The notes under the pieces are model-generated. The model saw nothing but the letters and a program-made list of their open reading frames with translations, did not search any database and was not told where the DNA came from. From contig JAEUVO010000064.1 of the NCBI GenBank assembly GCA_016786885.1, forward strand, positions 1-64,000: a DNA stretch of 64,000 nt. Reading direction: 5' to 3'. The DNA comes from Chitinophagaceae bacterium. Lineage in GTDB: Bacteria > Bacteroidota > Bacteroidia > Chitinophagales > Chitinophagaceae. This document shows, piece after piece, positions 36,233 through 45,714 of the stretch. The position numbers were made by a program, and so were the translations under genes. How positions within the stretch are numbered: position 1 is the first letter of the stretch; each line of letters begins with the position of its first letter.

Positions 36233-37267
36233 TTATTGAACAGGTTTAGTATCAAACACCTCAATCTCAAAAACAAGAATACTGTTTGGCGGAATTTTGG
36301 AAGCCCTTGTTCTAATTGAATAGGCATGGGCAGAAGGGATAACAATTTTTATTTTGCTGCCAACTTTGCATAAAGGCAAGCCGATCTGCCAGCCCTTTAT
36401 CAGCCTGCTAAGGGGAAAGGTGGCGGGTTTATCCTTTGTCTGATCAAATACAGAACCATCGCTGAAAAGAGAACCTTTGTAATGGATAACCACCGTATCT
36501 GTTACAACAACCTGCCGGCCGGTTCCTTCTTTCAATAGTACAAAATAAATTCCCTGGTGTTCGTTTATTGCATCGGTCTTTCCTGCAGCAATTGCTTCTC
36601 TGATTATTGCCAGCTCTTCCTCCTGCTGAACAATACTGTCAACATGCGAAGTAACATTTACCATGGGAGTCTTAATATTTTCATCTTGCAGGTTTTTCCA
36701 TGAGCCATTTCTGCGTTGCACCCATACTTCTCCGGCCTGTATTTTCAATACCGGTTCCTTTTTCCGAAGCCCGGTAGAATAAAATAATGCCGGCTTTTTA
36801 ATAGATTCCCATTGGCCTTCTATTTTACAGGTACCAATCAGTTTCCATTTGGTCTCTATGGGCAGCCACATATAGCCGGAATACAGAACAAAATTTCCGG
36901 CTGAGTCCTGGGCAATAGAGATAAGTAGCTTATAAGTGACACCTGTTTTCCAATCATATTTCCATTCCAGTTCATCCTCCTCAGTTTCTACCCGCAACCC
37001 GGTGGCCATTACTTTTGACGATTCAGGAAATGTAAATGTTATTTCCTTTTCTTTTTTGTCTGATTCGATAGAAAGGGAAACAAGATCAGTTTTAATACCG
37101 GCTGCTACTTCTTTCTTTGTGTTCACGGCATCTATTTTTATTTCTGCCAGGAACTGGATAGCTTTTAATGTATCAGGCAAATTGTATGAGATTGTAGAGT
37201 CAGTATCAGCAGCATTATTTGTAATAAAGGAAAAGAGTAGTAGTCCTGTAAAAAGAATATTTTTCAT
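36233..37267 (-). CDS. Exported protein with FKBP-type peptidyl-prolyl isomerase domain
   Basis: The 344-residue product has a signal peptide (MKNILFTGLLLFSFITNNA). An N-terminal half of about 190 residues resembles the DUF3472-like or otherwise uncharacterised ligand-type region (YSGYMWLPIETKWKLIGTCKI, FYSTGLRKKEPV), and a C-terminal FKBP domain covers about 240-344. The FKBP part shows VIHYKGSLFSDGSVFDQT, GWQIGLPLCKVGSKIKIVIPSAHAY and PPNSILVFEIEV. It should assist folding in the periplasm or outside the cell. The fusion of the two halves is unusual. The ATG at 37267 is used because the frame's first codon would add only three residues. Confidence 0.82.
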   Translation of the reverse strand: MKNILFTGLLLFSFITNNAADTDSTISYNLPDTLKAIQFLAEIKIDAVNTKKEVAAGIKTDLVSLSIESDKKEKEITFTFPESSKVMATGLRVETEEDELEWKYDWKTGVTYKLLISIAQDSAGNFVLYSGYMWLPIETKWKLIGTCKIEGQWESIKKPALFYSTGLRKKEPVLKIQAGEVWVQRRNGSWKNLQDENIKTPMVNVTSHVDSIVQQEEELAIIREAIAAGKTDAINEHQGIYFVLLKEGTGRQVVVTDTVVIHYKGSLFSDGSVFDQTKDKPATFPLSRLIKGWQIGLPLCKVGSKIKIVIPSAHAYSIRTRASKIPPNSILVFEIEVFDTKPVQ

Positions 37268-37280
37268 TTGAATCAATTTG

Positions 37281-38384
37281 TTAGTTTGTCAATGCATACA
37301 CTGCAAAACTGGCCAGCCAGTGTTCACCACCATAACTGCCGCTCACTACATGTGGTAAGGCGGTCGACAGGTGATTGATCGCTGATCGTAGTAATTGCTT
37401 TTTTAATGGATCTTTTGACGAAAGGGTAGAAGCAAGCCCCTTCATACACCAGCTGCGACTAAAACAAAGCCCATCGAGGTGAACGATCTGCAGGTCGTTC
37501 CTGTCTGAGACTACTGGCAATATTGCCAGGTGTTGCAGGCTATTGCCGGGAAAAAAATTTCTTCTCCATACAGCAAATTCCGAAGGAGTTAAAATTCTCC
37601 GCATGAGGTCTGCCTCCTCCAAACTCGGAGAAAGAAAATCAGCCCCGTTAGGTTCCCATAATGCTGGTGCATTTTTATCTTTCATGTAAATATTCTTAGC
37701 CGATTCGATAATAGCTTTTTCAAATACAGAATGTTTTGCAGTTCTGGCATAATCCAGTGCAAACACAAGCCCAAAAGCAGTATTAGGATGAACTCCTGTT
37801 CTGTTGGGGTAAGTTTGCTTAGGTAAAAAATTCATCCACAGTTCCAGTACTTTTTTTGTCAGCGGCTGCAGAGCAGCATGCCATCTTTTTCCATCCATAT
37901 CATCCCAGTTCATTAACTCTTCATCCAGTTTCAACAGCCATGCCCACCCATATGTACGTTCCCAACTTTTGGCAAGTGGAATATCAAAATATTTTACTTC
38001 TTCCAGGATATTCTCTATTGTTATTGTTTTATTTATTCCCTTACGTATTGCATTAGCTTCTTGTAATTCAGGGAATAGTTTTAATAGTTTGATAAGCATC
38101 CAGTGTCCATGCACAGAGGAATGCCAGTCGAAACAACCATAGAAAGCCGGATGCAACAGGGTAGGCAATAATACATGGTCACTGCTGCTATTTGAAGTAT
38201 GGTTGGTTTTATTTGGAAATTCCTGTTGAATACACTTTAGCGGAAGAGTAGCCAGGTGAGATGCACCTTTGAGAGTAAGTTCAAAACCTGAGCTATCTTT
38301 CTTCACAACAAACATCTCATTTATCTGTGCGATGCTTTTTGTAGATAATAGAACAGTGCTTAAAGAAATAATCAGGGCTTTCAT
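37281..38384 (-). CDS. DUF2891 family exported protein
   Basis: The 367-residue product starts with a signal peptide (MKALIISLSTVLLSTKSIAQ). It contains the family hallmark HPAFYGCFDWHSSVHGHWML near residue 90, followed by KSWERTYGWAWLLKL near 150 and YPNRTGVHPNTAFGL near 210, and the late SYGGEHWLASFAVYAL. The helical repeats and conserved Trp/His/Glu suggest an (alpha/alpha)-barrel as in some glycosidases, but no function is established. It sits 13 bases upstream of the FKBP gene on the same strand, so they may be co-transcribed. Confidence 0.85.
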   Translation of the reverse strand: MKALIISLSTVLLSTKSIAQINEMFVVKKDSSGFELTLKGASHLATLPLKCIQQEFPNKTNHTSNSSSDHVLLPTLLHPAFYGCFDWHSSVHGHWMLIKLLKLFPELQEANAIRKGINKTITIENILEEVKYFDIPLAKSWERTYGWAWLLKLDEELMNWDDMDGKRWHAALQPLTKKVLELWMNFLPKQTYPNRTGVHPNTAFGLVFALDYARTAKHSVFEKAIIESAKNIYMKDKNAPALWEPNGADFLSPSLEEADLMRRILTPSEFAVWRRNFFPGNSLQHLAILPVVSDRNDLQIVHLDGLCFSRSWCMKGLASTLSSKDPLKKQLLRSAINHLSTALPHVVSGSYGGEHWLASFAVYALTN

Positions 38385-38422
38385 AGCCAAACATTAACAA
38401 TTATTATTACCGTGAAAGATAA

Positions 38423-38444
38423 AACCCGGCGTTTGCCGGGCTTA
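38423..38444 (-). terminator. Intrinsic terminator after the RRM protein gene
   Basis: Stem GCCGGG / CCCGGC (38441-38436 and 38431-38426 on the minus strand) extended by AAG/TTT-type pairs, followed by TTTTATC on the minus strand. Confidence 0.75.
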
Positions 38445-38465
38445 CTTTATAATATTTAATTTCTA

Positions 38466-38804
38466 TTAATACCTGTTGCGTGGGGGTCTGCTATTATTAC
38501 CATATCGGTTAAAATTTCCTCCGCCGCCGCTGTTGCCACGATAACCTCCGCCACCTCCGCCTTGCTTATCTTCTGCTTCTTTTACAACCAGTGTTTTTCG
38601 GCCAATAGGAAGATCATTGAGTCCTTCAATGGCTTCTTTTGCTTCGGTACTATTTGGCATTTCCACAAAAGCAAATCCTTTGCTTTTACCTGTTTCCCTG
38701 TCCATAGCTACTTTCACAGAAGTAACTGTACCGAATTTTTCAAAGAATTCTTCTAATTCTGCATCATCCATGTCATAAGGCAAGCCTGCCACAAAAAGCT
38801 TCAT
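38466..38804 (-). CDS. RNA-binding protein with one RRM domain
   Basis: The 112-residue protein is a bacterial glycine-rich RRM protein. RNP2 is KLFVAGLPYD (residues 2-11), RNP1 is KGFAFVEM (about 42-49). After the RRM, residues 80-112 are a Gly/Asn/Arg-rich tail (GGGGGYRGNSGGGGNFNRYG) that can promote RNA binding or condensation. Such proteins in Bacteroidota and cyanobacteria are linked to cold response and mRNA control. A -7 promoter box lies 16 bases upstream of the ATG and a terminator behind the stop, so it is a single-gene unit. Confidence 0.9.
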   Translation of the reverse strand: MKLFVAGLPYDMDDAELEEFFEKFGTVTSVKVAMDRETGKSKGFAFVEMPNSTEAKEAIEGLNDLPIGRKTLVVKEAEDKQGGGGGGYRGNSGGGGNFNRYGNNSRPPRNRY

Positions 38805-38820
38805 CTAAAATTAATTTTAG

Positions 38821-38828
38821 CAAATGTA
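38821..38828 (-). promoter_or_regulatory. -7 promoter element TACATTTG for the RRM protein gene
   Basis: The minus strand reads TACATTTG, a full match to TAnnTTTG, ending 16 bases before the ATG at 38804. No -33 TTG at the usual distance is obvious. Confidence 0.5.
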
Positions 38829-38896
38829 AGTAACTTAAAGCTGTATCATACCAGCATTTTCAACAATTTATCTTCATTTATCCGGTACCACAGCAA

Positions 38897-39145
38897 TCAT
38901 TTGCCTTCATCAACCCTCTTTCCAACCCAATAACCACCGGCTGCGCCCACAAGCAAGCCAACAGTCATCCATAAAATGACTCCCTCCGAAGCAAAATAAC
39001 CAATGGCAAAACCTGCCAGGGCTCCGACAATCATAATAATATTGGCAGCTTTACTCTTTGCCGCAGGGCTTTCAGCCATATCATGACTATGCCTGAACTG
39101 CCTTACATGCTCTTTATGTTTCTTGCGATGATGTGATCTGGCCAT
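38897..39145 (-). CDS. Small two-helix membrane protein
   Basis: The 82 residues start with a very basic, His-rich stretch MARSHHRKKHKEHVRQFRHS, then two Gly/Ala-rich membrane helices (about 34-53 and 58-76). No family recognised; it superficially resembles YtxH-type small membrane proteins. The ATG at 39145 is preferred over one 15 codons upstream because the basic N-terminus begins there. It stands alone on the minus strand, divergent from the gamma-glutamyltransferase gene. Confidence 0.6.
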   Translation of the reverse strand: MARSHHRKKHKEHVRQFRHSHDMAESPAAKSKAANIIMIVGALAGFAIGYFASEGVILWMTVGLLVGAAGGYWVGKRVDEGK

Positions 39146-39289
39146 TTTTATTTTGAAATTAGTAAATCCTGACAGACCAGAAAAGCACATTGATAAGAAT
39201 CATAGCCGGGTGGGATGAAATACTGACTTTCAACAGTAATTTCAGATAATTCATCTTACACTTACCTTTAAAGAACAAATCGCCATCAT

Positions 39290-41173
39290 ATGCAGAAATC
39301 TTTTGCACTGCTCTTGTTTATATTTATTTCGTCATTGGTAACTGCCCAGCAAACACAAAAGCCAGTGCTGCATGGAAAGAACTGGATGGCCATAACTGGT
39401 AAACCACTTGCTGCGACAGCCGGAGCCAGTATTTTTCAGAAAGGAGGTAATGCCGTCGATGCTGCCTGTGCTATGCTTGCTGCCACTTGTACTATGTGGG
39501 ATGTATTAAGCTGGGGTGGTGAAACGCAGGTATTACTTTATAATCCAAAAAACAAAAAAGTAATTGCTATAAATGCCATGGGTATAGCTCCTACCGGAGC
39601 CACTCCTGAATTTTTCAAAAATAAAGGATACAATTTCCCACCTGAATATGGTCCGTTAGCAGCAACCACACCCGGTACACCCGGTGGCTTATGTTATATG
39701 CTGGCTGAATATGGTACGCTTAGCCTAAAAGAAGTACTGACGCCTGCTATGCAGTTAGCTGCCGGTTATCCGATAGAAGCTCAAACAGCTAATAGTATGG
39801 AAAGAGGTAAGACAAGGATTAAAGAATGGCCCTATAGCAAAAAAGTTTTTCTGCCACATACCGGGGAAAAAAGAGAAGCACCGGAAGCAGGTGAAATTTT
39901 TGTTCAGAAAGATCTGCTGCAAACACTGGCTAAAATGGTAGAGGCTGAGCAAGAAGCATTGAAGAAAAAGAAAAGCCGTAAGGAAGCAATCATGGCAGCG
40001 TATAACAGGTTCTACAAAGGAGATATTGCCAGGGAGTTTGTTCGTGGTTGCCAGGAACAGGGCGGGCTAATAACAATGGAAGATCTTGCCAAATGGAAAC
40101 CAGTAGAAGAAGATCCCCTTAAAGTAAATTACAAGGGCATTGATGTATATAAACTACAACAATGGACACAGGGCCCCATGCTTCTTCAATCATTGAACAT
40201 ACTGGAGAATTTTGACCTGAAAGCTATGGGTTATAACAGCAGCAAGTACATTCATACTCTATACCAAACCATGAGCCTTGCTTTCGCCGACCGTGATTTT
40301 TATTATGGCGACCCCTATTTTCCTCCGGCAGAACCTATGAAAGGTTTGCTGAGTAAAGAATATGCAAAGCAAAGAGCATCATTTATCAATTTTGAAAAGA
40401 ATGATGCCTTAATTGGTCCTGGTGACCCTTACCCGTTTGAAGGGAAAACTAATCCTTACCTGGAATTAATGAAACAAAGAGGATTCGTAACGGATACCAG
40501 TAAAAGAAACTTTATGCCCTCACATGATATAAGAAACAGTGCATCGGTTGATAACGAATATATGGACAGGCTCTGGCGGGGTACTACCAGTATAGAAGCG
40601 GCCGACAAAGAGGGTTGGGTAGTGTCTGTTACACCCAGCGGGGGATGGTTGCCTGCCTGCATTGCAGGCAACACAGGTGTTGGTATGAGTCAGCGTATGC
40701 AGAGTTTTGTGCTTGACTCAACATTAAATCCTTTTAATGTGGTGGCGCCCGGCAAAAGGCCAAGAGTTACATTAACACCTACACTGGCACTGAAAGATGG
40801 AAAACCCTATTTATCATTTGCGGTACAGGGTGGGGACACACAGGATCAAAACCTGCTTCAATTTTTTTTGAATGTAGTGGAGTTTGGAATGAATGTGCAA
40901 CAAGCAGCTGAGGCGGCCAATATCAATAGCAACCAACTTTGGCTTTCACTTGGCGGAACAAAAACAGATGACAGGAAGCCTAAACCGGGAAATATATTAT
41001 TACATGACAAAACACCTGAAAAAGTGAGGAACGAATTAAAACAAATGGGATATACCCTCAGCTTCGATGACAGAACCAGTGGCCCCATCAATGCTATTTA
41101 TTTTGACTGGAAACATGGCAGCTTCTGGGGCGGCAGCAGCAATCATGGAGAAGATTATGGTATAGGATGGTAA
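39290..41173 (+). CDS. ggt: Gamma-glutamyltransferase family protein, exported
   Basis: Ntn-hydrolase precursor of 627 residues with a signal peptide (MQKSFALLLFIFISSLVTAQ). GGTs cleave gamma-glutamyl bonds, as in glutathione, after self-cleavage before a Thr. Seen: GKNWMAITGKPLAATAGASIF and GGNAVDAACAMLAA near residues 20-65, GPLAATTPGTPGG near 125, and the presumed nucleophile in GTTSIEAADKEG (Thr at about 432-433). The Ser-Ser pair of classical GGTs (SSMSP) is replaced by VTLTP, while the following GG is kept. Activity on gamma-glutamyl substrates is therefore less certain; a related acylase is possible. Confidence 0.82.
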   Translation: MQKSFALLLFIFISSLVTAQQTQKPVLHGKNWMAITGKPLAATAGASIFQKGGNAVDAACAMLAATCTMWDVLSWGGETQVLLYNPKNKKVIAINAMGIAPTGATPEFFKNKGYNFPPEYGPLAATTPGTPGGLCYMLAEYGTLSLKEVLTPAMQLAAGYPIEAQTANSMERGKTRIKEWPYSKKVFLPHTGEKREAPEAGEIFVQKDLLQTLAKMVEAEQEALKKKKSRKEAIMAAYNRFYKGDIAREFVRGCQEQGGLITMEDLAKWKPVEEDPLKVNYKGIDVYKLQQWTQGPMLLQSLNILENFDLKAMGYNSSKYIHTLYQTMSLAFADRDFYYGDPYFPPAEPMKGLLSKEYAKQRASFINFEKNDALIGPGDPYPFEGKTNPYLELMKQRGFVTDTSKRNFMPSHDIRNSASVDNEYMDRLWRGTTSIEAADKEGWVVSVTPSGGWLPACIAGNTGVGMSQRMQSFVLDSTLNPFNVVAPGKRPRVTLTPTLALKDGKPYLSFAVQGGDTQDQNLLQFFLNVVEFGMNVQQAAEAANINSNQLWLSLGGTKTDDRKPKPGNILLHDKTPEKVRNELKQMGYTLSFDDRTSGPINAIYFDWKHGSFWGGSSNHGEDYGIGW

Positions 41174-41191
41174 TTTTTTCTACTCAATTTA

Positions 41192-41368
41192 ATGCGAGAC
41201 ATATTCACATATTTACTGATCGGGCTAATAGTAATAGGATTACTATTGCTACTTATTTTGCAAAACAGGAAGGACAAACGAAAATTCATAGACAAACTTA
41301 ACCAGGATTATAAAAAATATGATAAACATACAGATGACAAAGACCCGGATGATCTAAAAAGTGACTGA
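41192..41368 (+). CDS. Very small membrane protein (58 residues)
   Basis: ATG at 41192 opens a 58-codon frame. It has one hydrophobic helix (residues about 5-23, YLLIGLIVIGLLLLLIL) followed by a charged tail rich in Lys and Asp. It begins 18 bases after the gamma-glutamyltransferase stop, so it may be co-transcribed. No family recognised. Support is the clean signal-anchor layout and position; small size keeps confidence moderate. Confidence 0.45.
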   Translation: MRDIFTYLLIGLIVIGLLLLLILQNRKDKRKFIDKLNQDYKKYDKHTDDKDPDDLKSD

Positions 41369-41456
41369 CTCAATTTATCATTTTTACAAAAAAAGCTTTA
41401 ACAAATATTTTCTTCCATAAAATTTATTGCCCAGGTATAGCTGCTTACTTTTAAAA

Positions 41457-42179
41457 ATGTTTATTCGGGCTGCTGCTATTATTCTTCTATTGCTGTTTTC
41501 AGCTTTCATCACCAATGCACAGAACATTTTAAGAGGCAAAGTTTATCATGCTATCACTGATTCAGTGCTAGGAGGAGTGTCTGTCATCAACAGCACGACC
41601 AAAATCGCAGTACTTACAGATAAAGAAGGAAACTACTCAATAGCCGCAAAAGATGGCGATAAAGTAATATTTGTTACTACCGGATTTGAACCTGACACTG
41701 TCATAGTTCAGCAATATATGTTATACACAAACTATGACGTTACATTAACGATTAAAATCATTTCTCTAAAACCGGTAACCATTATTGCAAAGAACTACCA
41801 AACGGATTCATTAGAAAGAAGAGAATACTACAGGCACTTGTATGAAAAAAGAGAACCTGGGATCACAGGCCGAAACACTCCATCCGGCTTTGGAGTATCT
41901 TTTAGCCCCCTTAGCCATTTTTCAAAGGAATCAAAACAAAGACGGGCTCTCCGTAAAAGGCTGGCCCGTTTTGAAGAAGAGGATTACATAGATCATAGTT
42001 TTCCGGTTGAGCTGGTAAAACGTATTACGAAATTGGAGGGTGATTCACTACGGTTATTTATGTATGTATATCGTCCATCTTATTCATTTTGCAGGAAAAC
42101 GAGCAGCCCGGACATGCTTATTTACATTAGCGATAAACTGAAAGAATTCAGAAAGCCAAAATCTGCCACAGTCAATTAA
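41457..42179 (+). CDS. Exported protein with carboxypeptidase-regulatory-like domain
   Basis: The 240-residue product has a signal peptide (start MFIRAAAIILLLLFSAF, cleavage near TNAQ). Residues about 22-105 form a CarboxypepD_reg-like beta-sandwich: LRGKVYHAITDSVLGGVSVIN, TDKEGNYSIAAKDGDKVIF and TTGFEPDTV. The remaining 130 residues are basic and helical. Such proteins are common in Bacteroidota envelopes and are often linked to TonB-type surface systems, but no partner is present here. The ATG at 41457 exposes the signal peptide, whereas the longer TTG frame does not. Confidence 0.78.
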   Translation: MFIRAAAIILLLLFSAFITNAQNILRGKVYHAITDSVLGGVSVINSTTKIAVLTDKEGNYSIAAKDGDKVIFVTTGFEPDTVIVQQYMLYTNYDVTLTIKIISLKPVTIIAKNYQTDSLERREYYRHLYEKREPGITGRNTPSGFGVSFSPLSHFSKESKQRRALRKRLARFEEEDYIDHSFPVELVKRITKLEGDSLRLFMYVYRPSYSFCRKTSSPDMLIYISDKLKEFRKPKSATVN

Positions 42180-42217
42180 ATCAAAAATAACGGGATCTTG
42201 CTCACACTAACAATCGT

Positions 42218-42225
42218 TATCTTTG
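42218..42225 (+). promoter_or_regulatory. -7 promoter element TATCTTTG for the thiolase gene
   Basis: Full TAnnTTTG match, 20 bases before the ATG at 42246. CTTG ending at 42200 gives a slightly short 17-base spacer. Confidence 0.6.
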
Positions 42226-42245
42226 CTTCTCAATTTTGAAACCAT

Positions 42246-43424
42246 ATGAAGGAAGTTCTGATAATCTCAGCTGTCCGCACACCAATGGGCAGTTTTGGAG
42301 GCAGTTTAAAAAGCTTGTCCGCCACTCAATTGGGAGCAACAGCTATAAAGGGGGCTCTGCTAAAGGCAGGAATAAAACCCGAACAGGTGAATGATGTTTT
42401 AATGGGTTGTGTCATACAGGCAAACCTTGGGCAGGCACCTGCCAGGCAAGCAGCTAAGTTTGCAGGTTTGCCCAACGAAGTAAATTGTACAACAGTTAAT
42501 AAAGTTTGTGCCAGTGGTATGAAAGCAATTGCACAGGCAGCACAAAGTATTATGCTGGGTGACGCTGATATAGTAATTGCCGGCGGCATGGAAAGTATGA
42601 GCAACGTTCCATTTTATGCCGATAGTGTAAGATGGGGCAATAAATATGGTAACACATCACTGATTGATGGATTAGCAAAAGATGGATTGACGGACGTATA
42701 TGATGGAAAAGCGATGGGCAACGCTGCGGAACTTTGTGCCAGCACCTGCGGTATCAGCCGGGAAGAACAGGATGCCTTTGCGATTGAAAGCTATAAACGT
42801 TCTCAGGCTGCCTGGGAAAAGGGTTTATTTGTTAATGAAATAGTTCCCGTTGAAATTCCACAACGTAAAGGTGATCCGGTAGTTTTTGCAAAAGATGAAG
42901 AGCCATACAATGTAAAATTTGATAAAATACCATCATTGAACCCGGCCTTTGCAAAAAATGGAACTGTTACAGCGGCAAATGCTTCTACCATGAATGATGG
43001 AGCAGCAGCATTGGTATTGATGAGTGCTGACAAAGCAAAGGAACTTGGATTGAAACCTATTGCAAAGATCCGTTCATATGCTGATGCAGAACAGGCACCT
43101 GAATGGTTTACGACCACACCTTCATTGGCTGTGCCCAGGGCAGTGGCAAAAGCTGGTCTGAAAATGGAAGATATCAGTTATTGGGAATTGAATGAGGCAT
43201 TTGCGGTAGTAGGAATTGAAAATAGCAAGCGGATGAAATTAGACCCTGCAAAAGTGAATGTACACGGTGGAGCAGTTTCTCTCGGTCATCCATTAGGGTG
43301 CAGTGGTGCCAGAATAATCGTAACGCTGATAAATGTATTGAAAGCCAATAATGCGAAATATGGAGCCGCTGGTATTTGTAATGGAGGCGGGGGAGCCAGC
43401 GCTATGGTGATAGAGAATCTTTAA
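42246..43424 (+). CDS. Acetyl-CoA C-acetyltransferase (thiolase)
   Basis: Joins two acetyl-CoA to acetoacetyl-CoA, or runs the reverse in fatty-acid, ketone-body or amino-acid breakdown. The 392 residues contain the acylated Cys88 in [10 protein letters not shown], the [11 protein letters not shown] block near 113, the catalytic histidine in [16 protein letters not shown] near 345, and the second active cysteine in [11 protein letters not shown] near 378. The length is normal for biosynthetic-type thiolases. A terminator follows. Confidence 0.94.
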   Translation: MKEVLIISAVRTPMGSFGGSLKSLSATQLGATAIKGALLKAGIKPEQVNDVLMGCVIQANLGQAPARQAAKFAGLPNEVNCTTVNKVCASGMKAIAQAAQSIMLGDADIVIAGGMESMSNVPFYADSVRWGNKYGNTSLIDGLAKDGLTDVYDGKAMGNAAELCASTCGISREEQDAFAIESYKRSQAAWEKGLFVNEIVPVEIPQRKGDPVVFAKDEEPYNVKFDKIPSLNPAFAKNGTVTAANASTMNDGAAALVLMSADKAKELGLKPIAKIRSYADAEQAPEWFTTTPSLAVPRAVAKAGLKMEDISYWELNEAFAVVGIENSKRMKLDPAKVNVHGGAVSLGHPLGCSGARIIVTLINVLKANNAKYGAAGICNGGGGASAMVIENL

Positions 43425-43446
43425 TAATAAATACCAATAAAGAATA

Positions 43447-43470
43447 AAGCCTCCTCTTCAGGAGGCTTTT
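43447..43470 (+). terminator. Intrinsic terminator after the thiolase gene
   Basis: Nine-base stem AAGCCTCCT (43447-43455) / AGGAGGCTT (43460-43468), CTTC tetraloop, followed by TT. Confidence 0.75.
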
Positions 43471-43571
43471 CAATTATACACAAATCTTACCGCTTATTAA
43501 AAAAATTAAGGTATAAAGTTCTTTTTCAATAGATTCATAAAAATGATTTTTTAAGTAAAACTAATACCATC

Positions 43572-44051
43572 ATGAGCTATTACAGTAAAATGAGTTTATT
43601 CTTAAGTATGCTGGCATTTTTCGCAATTTCTTGTACCAACAAAACTGATCTTGCTAAAGAAGAGAAGGAGATCAGAAACCTGTTACAACAGGAACGTAAA
43701 GCTCATTTCGACAGAAATACTAGTTTGTTTATATCCGAATTTGCTGATAATATGATATCCGTAAATAAGGGAATTGTAAAATCACCCACCAGGGCTGAAA
43801 ATGAGGGACGAATAGGTAAATATTTTAGCAGTGTTAGTTTCATAAAATGGGATGATATGGCAGAACCTATCATCAGATTTTCCAATGATGGCACCCTGGC
43901 TTATGCTATTATTCAAAAGCAGGTAATATTAACCTATCCGGATTCACTTGGTACGCCATTTTACGATACTACTGATTTTGCATGGGCATCCATTTACAGA
44001 AAACAAAAAGGTGAATGGAAAGTGGAAGCTAATATTTCCACTAATAAATAA
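43572..44051 (+). CDS. Lipoprotein with SnoaL/NTF2-like (DUF4440) domain
   Basis: The 159-residue product has a lipoprotein signal (lipobox FAISC, Cys21). The remaining part has the pattern of the NTF2-like DUF4440/SnoaL fold: an initial helix EKEIRNLLQQERKAHFDRN, FISEFADNMISVNKG, and a final EWKVEANIS strand. These small domains bind ligands or act as enzyme partners; no role is indicated here. It converges with the gene at 44161, and a bidirectional terminator lies between. Confidence 0.72.
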   Translation: MSYYSKMSLFLSMLAFFAISCTNKTDLAKEEKEIRNLLQQERKAHFDRNTSLFISEFADNMISVNKGIVKSPTRAENEGRIGKYFSSVSFIKWDDMAEPIIRFSNDGTLAYAIIQKQVILTYPDSLGTPFYDTTDFAWASIYRKQKGEWKVEANISTNK

Positions 44052-44052
44052 A

Positions 44053-44080
44053 AAACCTTCCAGCTAACTGGAAGGTTTTT
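44053..44080. terminator. Bidirectional intrinsic terminator between convergent genes
   Basis: Eleven-base stem AAACCTTCCAG (44053-44063) / CTGGAAGGTTT (44068-44078), CTAA loop. T runs are present on both strands, so it can serve the plus-strand lipoprotein gene and the minus-strand gene ending at 44161. Confidence 0.85.
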
Positions 44081-44160
44081 AAATAAGTATCGTGAAACTG
44101 ATTTGCTGAAAAAAACTTCACAATACGGTGAACAATATTATCTCTCCGGCCGACTACGGT

Positions 44161-44883
44161 CTATTTCGAACTAAGGTCTGCTCTGTAAAAAAGTAATTCG
44201 CTCCATGCTTCGGCAAGATATTCTCTTATTACCTCCATGAAATCATCAAATGAATCTTCACCATTACCCTTTTCATACCTGCTTTTAAATGATTCTTTGA
44301 TAAATCCAGGGTTTCTCTCTTTTAATCCCTGCTTATATCTTGTAACAATAGTAAACTGAGTCGGGCCTGAAGAACTGGCGGTATATACCGCAACAGATTG
44401 ACCACCGGATTGCCATGCTTTTTTCATACCAGCTATAATATCCCTGACTTTACCTCCCCAGCCGAGTTTAGGATACCAATGTGTAATATTGATCTTATCG
44501 GCATAGTCGGTAAGTCCAACCGTACTGAGTGTGTCTTCGAAAACGGAATACCCTGCTGAACCCCTGTCGGTCAGATAGATCGCCACATTTTTATTCCAGT
44601 CATTGTTATGATCTGTACTGATCTCTCCGCGGCCATCAATCAATTCCCAGGTAAGAGGCCCCTCTGTGATATGATATCCATTGGCATCAGGTCCCGATTG
44701 TATCGCCCATACCCGCCACTTCCAGTTGCCGGTGTGATATTTTTGTGCATGGGCAGCAATAGCCTTTTCAAATTCCAACACTTTATCAGCTTTGGGAAAT
44801 GCACGGAATGTGCTGATAACATTCTGGGTCTGGCTTATTCCAAATAACGGAATAAGTAAGCAGAGAAGAAGTAATTTTCTCAT
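44161..44883 (-). CDS. Secreted protein of unknown function
   Basis: The 240-residue product has a signal peptide (MRKLLLLCLLIPLFGIS). The mature part contains NWKWRVWAIQSGPDANGYHI, LSTVGLTDYADKINITHWYPKLGW and FTIVTRYKQGLKERNPGF, with an alternating strand/helix pattern that could form a dimeric alpha/beta barrel like antibiotic-monooxygenase folds. No enzyme motif is recognised. It stands alone on the minus strand. Confidence 0.6.
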   Translation of the reverse strand: MRKLLLLCLLIPLFGISQTQNVISTFRAFPKADKVLEFEKAIAAHAQKYHTGNWKWRVWAIQSGPDANGYHITEGPLTWELIDGRGEISTDHNNDWNKNVAIYLTDRGSAGYSVFEDTLSTVGLTDYADKINITHWYPKLGWGGKVRDIIAGMKKAWQSGGQSVAVYTASSSGPTQFTIVTRYKQGLKERNPGFIKESFKSRYEKGNGEDSFDDFMEVIREYLAEAWSELLFYRADLSSK

Positions 44884-44995
44884 GTCTTGATGATTTAGGT
44901 GGTTAAAAATAGAGGGTATGTTGGGATAGGGAGCGAAGGAATAAGTAAGGTAACAATATAAATATCATATTACAAAATTTATTTAGCTTGCTTAA

Positions 44996-45526
44996 ATGGG
45001 AAATCTGGTAATACGTTATGCCTTACCGGCAGAAGCACCGCTGATTGCAGATATCAGCCGACAGACTTTTTACGAGACTTTTGCAGAATCAAATACTGTC
45101 GAAGACATGGAAAAATTTATGAACGAGCAATTCTCCAGGGATACGTTGATAAAAGAAGCAGGAGAACCAGGCAGTTTTTTTTTGCTGGCATACGATGATA
45201 TTGAACCTATTGGTTATGCAAAAATGAGAGATGGAGAAAATCGTTCAGAATTCGAGGGCCTTTGTTCCATTGAAATAGCCAGGATATATGCATTAAAGAA
45301 ATCCATTGGCAAAGGAGTTGGCCGTGAACTGATGCAAAAATGCATTGACATTGCCCGTGAAATGAACCGGGATATTATCTGGTTGGGTGTCTGGGAAAAA
45401 AATGAAAGGGCCATTCAATTCTACCTGAAATGGGGGTTTGAGAAATTTGCTGAACATGAGTTTGTGCTTGGCAATGATGTACAAACTGATTGGCTGATGT
45501 GCAAACGTCTGTTCAAAACTGAATGA
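44996..45526 (+). CDS. GNAT family N-acetyltransferase
   Basis: The 176 residues have the GNAT fold: N-terminal VIRYALPAEAPLIADISRQTF, the strand CSIEIARIYALKKSIGKGVGRELMQ with the acetyl-CoA-binding Q/RxxGxG/A pattern (GKGVGRELM) near residue 105, and IIWLGVWEKNERAIQFYLKWGFEKFAEHEF near 125-150. It acetylates an unknown amine in the cytoplasm. It resembles the PaiA/RimI-like groups. There is no operon partner. Confidence 0.85.
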   Translation: MGNLVIRYALPAEAPLIADISRQTFYETFAESNTVEDMEKFMNEQFSRDTLIKEAGEPGSFFLLAYDDIEPIGYAKMRDGENRSEFEGLCSIEIARIYALKKSIGKGVGRELMQKCIDIAREMNRDIIWLGVWEKNERAIQFYLKWGFEKFAEHEFVLGNDVQTDWLMCKRLFKTE

Positions 45527-45714
45527 CGGCCTGTTCTGTGTCGTAAACTTTCAACTATTCAATAGTAAATTTTCTTGTGCATAATAGTACTAAGAACACC
45601 CCGCTGACGTTAAAGAATGGCTTAGTTGATAAAATAATAGGCCTACATTAAACCAATCAGGCACTAAGACCGTCTGATGTCTGTCATTTTAATAAAACAA
45701 TCTAAAACCCAATT

